DNA of 64,000 bases from Zelonia costaricensis (Eukaryota; Euglenozoa; Kinetoplastea; Trypanosomatida; Trypanosomatidae). The translations under genes and the position numbers were made by a program. This document shows positions 29,366 to 37,700 of this stretch, in pieces; the first letter of the stretch is position 1; every line of letters starts with the position of its first letter. The stretch spans positions 1 through 64,000 of the forward strand of contig JASAOO010003463.1 of assembly GCA_030849075.1 (NCBI GenBank). The letters are read 5' to 3'. The notes beneath the pieces are model-generated. The model had not been told where the DNA came from and did no database searches. It was given only the letters and a program-made list of their open reading frames with translations.

Positions 29366-32300
29366 TTACCGGGGGTGCAACGGGCGCACTTGCGATTGCT
29401 GGCTCGTGGCGTGGGAGGGGGAGGAGCTGCTGCGCGTTGTCGAGTACGAGTAGGAGTCGTACGACGTGTAGCTGGACGGGGTCACGTAGCTGCTGCTCTT
29501 CGTGTACCCCGTGCTGGTGGACGGCGTCGCCGACACGCTCGCGCTCGTCGAGGTCATCGTCACTGCGGACGTGGTCGCCGTCGTGGCAGACGGGCAGGCG
29601 TACCGCCGCGGCGGAGCGCCGCGTCTCGCGGGTTCTTTGGCAGCACTTGCACGATCACGGTTGGGATCGTAGTTGTCGAAAAGCCGCCGTCCCGCCGAAG
29701 ACGTGAGTGAGGACGGCGTCTGCGAGGTGACGCACGACGAGCCGGTCACCGAGCGCGAGGTTGTGGTGCCGTCCCCCCGGTACGGTGGTCGGTACCGTCG
29801 CAGCGGATCCTCTGCGCGAATGTCGCCGCTTACGCCGCCGCGGCTCGCGTGGAGCTCCGCTCTGAGTAGAACGCGGTCGCGCAGCTCGAGAAAACGCTGC
29901 TGCGACACGAGGCGCGTCATGGCAGCGTCGCTCGGCGTGCTCTGATTGTACATGTGGCGGGGCAGGGGCGGGTGGTGCCGCCGGTTTTTCTTGGGCTCCG
30001 GCGAGTGTGCGTAAATGTGCGTCTCCTCCGCCGCGGGTTTCGCGTCCTCGGCAGGGTGCGGTGCCTGAGGCTGCGCGGGTGGTGGTGTGGCCGGTGCGTT
30101 TGGAGGCGAAACGACTGCGTGAGCAGCGCCGCCGTCCTCTGTGTCGTGGTGGGCCGGGGTGCCATGCTCTTTCATCGATGGCTGCGCCTCACCTTCGTCA
30201 TCGCCGCAGACACGAACCGTTTCTTCGCGTGCGTCGCCCCCGACGCGACCTTCTGCGGCTGGAGGCTTCACATCCTCCCTCTGTTGCACTGCAGCGGGGC
30301 GCTCGTGCGCGGACTCTGCGGCGGACGCGGCCACGCTTTCCTCGTCCCCCACGTCAGCCTCACCTGTCGCCTCCGCGTGCACGTCGCTGGTGTGAAGGAG
30401 CGGCGCGGTAGGGTCGTAGTGCTGCATCACCTCCGCTTGCTGCCGCTCGTCTTCCTCGATGCGCTGCACGGCCCGCTGCACCTGCGCGTCCGCGTCGCTC
30501 TGCAGCCGATGCAGCTCCTCGTCCGTCAGGTGCGCTGCCAGCCGCCACTGCAGCTGCTCCATGTGCCGGTCCACCATGTCGTGCCGCAGCTGCGACTCCA
30601 CCACGTTCATCTCCGCGTGCAGCGCTGCCAGCTCCTCCGCACTGCGAGTGCGGGACTGCAGCGCCGCCCAGCGCAGCTCGCGCTCCTCCGCGTCACGCGC
30701 CTGCCGCGCCTGCTCGACGGCGAGGTGCGTCTCCCACGTCGCGGCGGACGCGTCGTACTTCGCCGCCACACGCGCCCGCTGCTGCTGCACCAGGGCCGCC
30801 TCGGTCGCCGCGGCAGCCTCCGCCGTCGTGCGCAGCGCCTCGAGGCGCTCCGTCGCACGCCTCTCCTCGTCGCGGCTCCGCTGCAGCAGCGAGAGCTCGC
30901 GCAGCTTCTCGGTGAGCACAACGGGGTCGTGGGCGAGGCTGACGCGATACACGAAGCTGGCGGAGAGCGTGGCCAGCGTGTCGTAGGCGGAGATGTCCGC
31001 CACGGTGCTGCGCGGCGCGAGGCGCCAGCTCTGATGTAGTCGGTAGCTCTCCTCCAGCACCCGCTGCATTGATGACGGTGCCGGCGCAGTCGAGTCCACT
31101 GGCGAGGGGAGCCGTCGAAGCACGGCACGCACCTCCTCCACACTCGCGGCTGCGAGGAGCTGTGAGCGTAGTCGGGTGCGGACGAGCGTGACCTGGAAGG
31201 CGAAGAGCCACCCCGGCGACGCGGCCAGGGCGTGGTCCATCACCTGCAGCCACTCCGCCCCCGTGAGCACCTCCGTAAAAAACGAAGTCAGCAGCTCCCA
31301 GCCCCAGACGGCGACGCCGGCGCCCATCGCGTCGAGGTGCTGGCACAGCTGCTCATCACCGCAGCGCAGCTGGTGCTCCAGTGCCATGAGAAGCGCCGCA
31401 GGGCCGTGCGGGTGGCACGAGAAGAAGTCCCTGCCCCAGTTCATGAAAAAGACGAGCACCAGCTCCACGACGGACTGCACCGCATCGCGGAACAGCATCG
31501 TGAGTGGGTAGACGAGGACCGGCAGGTACGAGGCGAGGGTGAAGACTGGAGAGGCCCAGCAGAGGCACGACAGCGCCGACTCCACGGCGGTGCGAGTCGA
31601 CGACGGCGGCAGCGGGAACGGCGCCATGAGCTGCGACACGGCGAGGTGGGTGGGCCGCCGTGCGAGCGCGGCGAACTGCGAGGCCGTGCGTGCCGGACTC
31701 GGGAGGGCGCACAGAAAGCGCCAGATTGCTGGCCGGTGGGCCTGCGGGAAAACTCCGTGCTTGATCAGGTGGGTGTGCAGCTGCGTCAGATTGTGCTGGC
31801 ATGAGGTCGGCGACAGCGTGTCACAGTACGTCGCGCTCGCTGACCACGAGCGCGGCAACGTTGTGGCATCCTCGCCGGAGCCCGTGCCTTGCAACCGTGC
31901 AGCAGCAACAGGCGCCGGAATCGGTGCTGCGGCTGCTGCACTTGGCCGCGGCGACCGTGTGTCCACCTCGCTCACATTCGCCCACGTCCTCGGGAAACCC
32001 TTTCTGGGCACCGCGGTGGCCGGGCGACACCCCGACAGCACCGCGAGGGCCGCATCCACGACGGGCAGGGGCGTCTCGACCACATGCGCGACTGGCGACG
32101 GGCTCGCTGGGGCCGCGCGTTGCGGACGAAGAAACGACTGCGCCAGCACGACGGCGGACGGCTCCGCCACAGCGCCGCCCGCCCCTGCGACGGAGCCCCG
32201 GCGCGGCTTCACAGGGCTGTGCCGTGCTGCGGTGTGCGCCGGTACTCGCCCGACTTCAGCCGCACTCGCCTCTGCCTCGGCGCGGCGTGCGGAGGGCAGG

Positions 32301-33634
32301 TGAAGAAGCGTGAGCAGGTGCTCACGCCACAGCACCCCGAACGTAGGGCCGGACGGCGTGAAGCTCCACTGCGAGCGGGGGGCGAAGCGCAACGCCGCGC
32401 TGGCGAGCGCCGGCGGGCGCACGGTAAAGACAAGGTGGAAAGTGCTCGGGAGCACAACGTGCACGACCCCACTGCTGAGAAGGCATGCGACGCAGTCCGA
32501 CTGCAGCGTGCTGACTTGTGTGACGGTGACGGCGCGCTGCCGTGAGTCTGACGGGGCGGTGTTGGTTGGCAACCGCACAACGCCGGCCCCACCAAGGGTG
32601 TGGGCCTCCACAAACGCCACCACCGGCCCCACCTGGCTACCGGCCGCGTCGGTGGTCACCGCGTCAGCTCCCACCGCGACGAGGGCGCCGCAGAGGGCGG
32701 AGCAGCGCACGCGCAGGACCGGCGGCACGGCAGCGCTGCACAGGAGGCGCGGTTCTACGTCACGAGCACGCGCTTCTGCTTCGTCGGAACTCGCACTCGT
32801 TCTCGCCCACAGCGCCAGCACGCCGTCCGTGGCCACCGTGAGGAGTGTCGCGTGGGGCAGCAGGTGCACGTTAACGAGACGCGTCGCCGAAACTCCTCCC
32901 GTGTTGTCCGTGTCGCCCCCGCCACGGCTGGGTCGGGCGGCCTCTTTTGCGAGGGCCGCTGGCGTAGGCCGCAGGCTGCTCGAGCAGGCGTAGCGCGGCA
33001 TCGAACCACCAGAGGCGGCGGCGCGGCTCTGCGGCGATGGCGCTGCGGCGTCGCCGTAGCCGCCGGCTCCCCCATCCCCGTGTCGACCCGTCTGCGAGGT
33101 CGGCGCAGATGCACCGCCCGGACCGGCGTCAGCGTCAGCGAGCGGCTCCCAGCAGGACACCGCGTCGCTGCTTACGGCGCAGAAGAGAGGCTCGGTAGAG
33201 GCGCCGGCGACAAGTCGCAGCAGCGGGCGGTGATGTGCCGTGGCCTGCACGTCCTGCAGCACCGTCCCGCGTTGCCAGTCCACAAAGACAAGTCGGCTGT
33301 CCCCGCAGCCGAACACCACGATGGGGCTTGTCAGGTAGCCGGGGCAGAAAACAGCGCACCGCAGCGCGTTGCCGGGGCCGAGGTCGGCCAGGAGAAACAG
33401 CTTGTCCTCCTGCAACGAGACGCCAAACGCCTTGCCACCCTGCGTTCCGAGCGCGAAGCACGACTCGTCCACCGGGTGGAACGCGACGGAGGTGACGGCG
33501 TCGTCAGCCTTGGTCGGGCTCGGGCCCAGGTGCACCGACAGGAACGCCCCGTTTGGGTGCAGCGGCACGGCGGCCGCCTCACCAGCCCCCCACAGCGGCG
33601 ACACAACCGTGTTGCTGGAGACCAGCACCGACAT
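29366..33634 (-). CDS. TBC1D31: TBC1D31 (WDR67) homologue, WD40 plus TBC domain, 1422 aa
   Basis: Three-part protein matching human TBC1D31. A degenerate WD40 region spans about residues 45-450 (VTSVAFHPVDESCFALGTQGG at 47-67). A Rab-GAP-type TBC domain spans about 615-830, with HRPAIWRFLCALP (633-645), YLPVLVYPLTMLF (703-715), MNWGRDFFSCHPHG (731-744) and TEVLTGAEWLQVMDHAL (787-803). These correspond in order to the vertebrate protein. A charged coiled coil follows (about 905-1070). The C-terminus is low complexity, ending Ser/Tyr/Thr-rich. The usual TBC catalytic Arg and Gln fingers are not evident, as expected for this subfamily, so GAP activity is doubtful. The vertebrate protein is a centriolar satellite component, so a basal-body or flagellar role is likely here. 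Start at the ATG at 33634. Confidence 0.93.
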   Translation of the reverse strand: MSVLVSSNTVVSPLWGAGEAAAVPLHPNGAFLSVHLGPSPTKADDAVTSVAFHPVDESCFALGTQGGKAFGVSLQEDKLFLLADLGPGNALRCAVFCPGYLTSPIVVFGCGDSRLVFVDWQRGTVLQDVQATAHHRPLLRLVAGASTEPLFCAVSSDAVSCWEPLADADAGPGGASAPTSQTGRHGDGGAGGYGDAAAPSPQSRAAASGGSMPRYACSSSLRPTPAALAKEAARPSRGGGDTDNTGGVSATRLVNVHLLPHATLLTVATDGVLALWARTSASSDEAEARARDVEPRLLCSAAVPPVLRVRCSALCGALVAVGADAVTTDAAGSQVGPVVAFVEAHTLGGAGVVRLPTNTAPSDSRQRAVTVTQVSTLQSDCVACLLSSGVVHVVLPSTFHLVFTVRPPALASAALRFAPRSQWSFTPSGPTFGVLWREHLLTLLHLPSARRAEAEASAAEVGRVPAHTAARHSPVKPRRGSVAGAGGAVAEPSAVVLAQSFLRPQRAAPASPSPVAHVVETPLPVVDAALAVLSGCRPATAVPRKGFPRTWANVSEVDTRSPRPSAAAAAPIPAPVAAARLQGTGSGEDATTLPRSWSASATYCDTLSPTSCQHNLTQLHTHLIKHGVFPQAHRPAIWRFLCALPSPARTASQFAALARRPTHLAVSQLMAPFPLPPSSTRTAVESALSCLCWASPVFTLASYLPVLVYPLTMLFRDAVQSVVELVLVFFMNWGRDFFSCHPHGPAALLMALEHQLRCGDEQLCQHLDAMGAGVAVWGWELLTSFFTEVLTGAEWLQVMDHALAASPGWLFAFQVTLVRTRLRSQLLAAASVEEVRAVLRRLPSPVDSTAPAPSSMQRVLEESYRLHQSWRLAPRSTVADISAYDTLATLSASFVYRVSLAHDPVVLTEKLRELSLLQRSRDEERRATERLEALRTTAEAAAATEAALVQQQRARVAAKYDASAATWETHLAVEQARQARDAEERELRWAALQSRTRSAEELAALHAEMNVVESQLRHDMVDRHMEQLQWRLAAHLTDEELHRLQSDADAQVQRAVQRIEEDERQQAEVMQHYDPTAPLLHTSDVHAEATGEADVGDEESVAASAAESAHERPAAVQQREDVKPPAAEGRVGGDAREETVRVCGDDEGEAQPSMKEHGTPAHHDTEDGGAAHAVVSPPNAPATPPPAQPQAPHPAEDAKPAAEETHIYAHSPEPKKNRRHHPPLPRHMYNQSTPSDAAMTRLVSQQRFLELRDRVLLRAELHASRGGVSGDIRAEDPLRRYRPPYRGDGTTTSRSVTGSSCVTSQTPSSLTSSAGRRLFDNYDPNRDRASAAKEPARRGAPPRRYACPSATTATTSAVTMTSTSASVSATPSTSTGYTKSSSYVTPSSYTSYDSYSYSTTRSSSSPSHATSQQSQVRPLHPR

Positions 33635-33697
33635 GACATTCGAGGCGACTCGTACAGAAGAGAAAAGAAGGCGTGTTGAGTGAGTGTACTGGGAATC

Positions 33698-33726
33698 CTG
33701 TTCGACGCAAATGAAGGGGGGGGGTG
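33698..33726 (-). promoter_or_regulatory. Candidate spliced-leader acceptor, TBC1D31
   Basis: A minus-strand C/T run (complement of 33711-33726) is followed by GTCGAACAG, AG at the complement of 33698-33699, about 63 nt above the ATG. Confidence 0.4.
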
Positions 33727-34606
33727 GTGTAGGTCACGCAACGCTGCGTTCTAGACGCGGTGGCCCCTCATGCCATCGAGCGGCACGGTGTCGAGGTGGC
33801 GGCCCAGTTACGGCAACGCCCATCGCACACAAGAAGTGAGTAGACGGACAAGGAAGGGTGAAGGTTGAAAACGGAGCATACTCGCACACAACGCACCAAA
33901 CATGCATCTTGATACCGTGTGGCCTCTGTTGCGTTGTAGCCGCGTCAGAGGCGACAGGCCCGGCGACGAGGGTGAGAGACAGAGAGAGAGGACTACACTT
34001 GCGCTCTAGTGGAAGCGAGTCGCGACGCGTCGCAGCGACGATGAATGGACAGGGTGGCCACTCAGCGTTGAGCAGCAGCAGCTCTGCGCGCGTGTGCGTG
34101 TTCACGTGGACTTGTCAATCACGTTGCTTCCGTCTCGGCGCAACTTGCATTTGGGTGCGTGAATCAGTCTCTGTGTGTGTCTTGGCATTGGGCTACTTAT
34201 TGTTTCTCCGCAGTGGTGCCCATGAGGGCTGTGTGGAGTTGACAAGTCTACGCTGACGTGAAGTGGGAGCCGGAAACGTGAGAAAAGGAGGTGTGCAGGG
34301 CCACCCGATGGCGCAAGACACACGCGCGGTTCAGGAGTGAACGGCGCGTGGCGGTCCCCCTCGGCGACGCACACAGAGAGAGCGCGGGGAGGGGGGGGGG
34401 CACTGCGAGCAGTGCGCGGTTATAGGAAGGAGAAGCGCCAAGTCACAAAAACAAGAAAGCCAGCACAGCAGTACGTGAAGGGATTCCGTCGCCCCTTCTC
34501 GAAGGTAGACGTTACCGTCGCTTCGTACGGGAGCGTCGGGAAGAGGGGAGGTGGATGAGTAGGTGAGAAAGCCACCATGCCGGTTTTCATTAGGAAAAAT
34601 GGAGCG

Positions 34607-34625
34607 ACACACACACACACACACA
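34607..34625. repeat. (AC)n microsatellite
   Basis: Short AC repeat on the plus strand, in the predicted 3' UTR of the flavodoxin-array gene. Confidence 0.85.
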
Positions 34626-34703
34626 GACAGACCAGAGCGGAAGCCGCCGCGACACATGCGTGAACAGCGCGCACTCACCAAACTCAGACCACTCACGGAA
34701 TCC

Positions 34704-37700
34704 TCAGAGGCTCGTTGACCAGACGTCGCGTAGATACCGCCCATCTTTGCTCATCTGGTCCAGATACGCTGCCGCACCCGCTTCGGTCAGCGACAGATGC
34801 TGCTGAATGAGCTCGCGCAGGGTGTTGTGCACCTCCTTCGCCATGTTGTCCGCGTCGCCGCAGACGAAAACGTGAGCGTTGCGCTGCAGAACGAGGTCCA
34901 TGAGCGCCACGCCGCACTCCATCATCTTGTCCTGCACGTAGCAGCCGCCGTACCAGAAGCCGCCATCGTTCACGTCGCGCGAGAAGGCCACCGTGAGGGA
35001 GTGCACGACCCCGGTGTCCTCCCACGTGGCCAGCTCATCGCGGTAGAGGTAATCCTCGCGCCGGCGGCGACACCCAAAGAAGACGTCGATGCTGCCGCAC
35101 AGGGCGTGACGGTGGTGCGTCGCCTCCTCGTACGGGCACCCGCACAGCTTCCCGGTCGCCGGCGCGGGGCTGCACTGCCGCTGCCGCTCCTCCAGCCACG
35201 CCTGGCGCTCCTGCAGAAAGGCCCGAAACGGGGCGATGCCGGTGCCGGGGCCGATGAGGATCATGGGCACGAGCGGGTCACGCGGCATGCGGAACTCCGC
35301 GGCACGGCGAATCACGAACGGAATGACGACGCGCCGCTTTGCCACAACGACCGTGTTGGCGTGCACCGGCTGGCGCACCAGCGCGTGCGCCGTCTTCTTG
35401 TCCCCGCGCGACGGCGGGTCGGCGGCGGTGGCGGAGTGTGGGAGCCCCGCCGCCCACAGGCACTGCTCGTACATCCACCCGGTGCACAGACCGTGCTCGA
35501 CAACCTTGAAGCAGATGGACAGCGTCGTCGGGTCGGCGCGGTGCGAGCTGCAGATCGAGTACTGTCGAGGCTGCACCAACGCCAGGTTCTCGACTATGTG
35601 CCGGAACGGCGGCAGCGCGTCCGCCACCGCGGCAACCGCCTCGAGCACCTCGCGCAGGTCACGCGGCGTGCGGTCGGCCAGCAGAGCCGTGTACATCTCC
35701 TGCACAGTCACCCGCGCCGCCGCGCTGCTGCAGTGCCGCTCCAGAAGCTGGAAGAGCGCCTTGTGTCCAGCACTGACGCGCAGCTCCACGTAGCGCAGCA
35801 GCACCATCCCACAGCTCACCGGAAAGTCGACGGCCGCGTACAGGGGCGAGTTCGGGAACGCCGAGGCATCCGCGCCGGCAAGGGAGAGGGGATGAAACGG
35901 CTCGTGGTGCCGCACGCGCAGCACCCGCAGCAGCGCCTCCACCGCCGCCGCGTTGTTCGACGGCAGCACGGCGATTGTCTGCCCCGGCGACCACTGCGTG
36001 CCCTGCGCGACAGAGAGGTTGAGCTGAAGCACTGGGTGCCGCACCGTCGGACACGTCAGCAGCGTCCACGACTGCACGACGCCGTCGGCCCGGTCGCCGG
36101 CGTTGGCGGCGCTATAGGCGACGCGGTTCACCATGGACGCCTCGGTGCGACCGTCAAGCAGCGTCGAGGCGTTGTCGGCGCTGCGGCTCCCCACCTCGGC
36201 CGATACGGAGCTCTGCGCATCCTCGCCGCCCTCCTCCTCAGCGTCCTCGCTGTCCTCGCCGAGGCCCTCGTCCTCCGTCGTCGCCCCTGCCGCGTCATGT
36301 GCGACACCCCCAAACGACTCTTGTAGCTGAGTCGAACGGCTGCGGGCGGCGGACCGTTGCGAGCGCGGCGCCTTCTTCTCGCCGTTCGGACCCTGTGCGA
36401 CGGCGCCTGCTACCCCGCTTGCGGCGGTGGCGGCCGTCGCCGCCGCTCCGGTACGGTGCAGGCGGCGCAGCAGTGCGTCAGCCCCGCTGCTGGAGCGCTC
36501 GGCCGTGCTGCTCGCCGTCTTCGGCGCCGTTGCATTGCCGGCGCCGCTGCTGCGTGGAAGGCGTTGGTGGTGGCCTCCGTCCGTGCCGGGGCTGGACTGG
36601 ACGGCGCTGCCGGCGGTGGGGCTGTCGCAGAGGGAGACGAGCGTCCCGAGAAGGCCGGCGCTCCACTTCTCCACCGCCCGCTCGAGGCGGAACGAGTCCA
36701 CCACCTCCCCGCGAGCGTGCACCCGGGTGCCACCCAGCTCCTCGACACGCCGGTCGAGCTGCCGCGCCGTGTAGCACTCCGCGGCGTTGCTGTCCGAGAC
36801 GGCGAGCACCGTGTACGCGACGGCCGCAAACATGTCCAGCGGCGCCGTGCGCTGTCGCACCACCCGCGAGAAGGCGGTGCCGTTGAGCGGGTACTCGGCA
36901 TTCTCCTCGCCATCCCCAACAACAAAGACGATGACGTCGAACTCGCTGCGCCAGTTGCGCTTCACCAGCGCGTTCATGGTGCACGCTGTCACGACGAGCG
37001 TCGTGTTCTCGCGGATGAGCTGGGAAAGGTACTCGACGAGCTGCGACACGACGCTGGTCTGCGTGCAGCAGTAGGCCAGCACGGCGCGTCGCTGTCGCGC
37101 CGGCGCCGCAGGGGCGGCGACCGCGACGGAAACAGCGGACAAGTTTTCGATCACTGCGGCGCCGCACCTCCCCGGGCGCGCGAGGCCCGTGACAGGGTGT
37201 GACACCGCTGCCGACTCGAGTGCACCGGGTCTCGCTGCGGCGAGCTCGGCGACGACGCGCTGCTGCGCCGTGGCGCGGGCCCCGAGCGCGGCAAACATAA
37301 TCGTGCGCCACGCCTCCACCGGCGCGGCTATCGCCTGCGCGGCGTCCACCGTGCCCACATCGCAGAGCCGCGTGCCGCCGAGCTCGGCCATGCGGCGGTC
37401 CAGTCGCACCGCAGCCCGGCAGAAGGAGAGCGGGCCCTGCGCCGTCGCCGCCCCGTTGCCGAGCCCGAGGACGGCGAACGCCGTGCCACCAAGCAGCATG
37501 CTGGGCTGCTCCTTCGCGAGCAGGTAGCGCGCAAAGCTGCGCGCGTTTCGCGGGAAGCCGCCTGGCGCGGTCGGGATCGTGCTGCACACGAGCACGACCG
37601 TCGCTGTCGACAGAAAGTTCATCTTCTGAAAGTACTTCATCGCGGCGACACGGGAGAAGAAGCCGCGGCCGAGTGCCTCGCGGTGCAGGTCGCGCGCAAT

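Larger units (their letters stand above)
33635..34703. other. Intergenic region between TBC1D31 and the flavodoxin-array gene
   Basis: Contains a G-run (about 33716-33723), a further G-run (about 34391-34400) and an AC repeat (34607-34625). It should hold the TBC1D31 leader and the 3' UTR of the flavodoxin-array gene. No gene seen. Confidence 0.6.
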
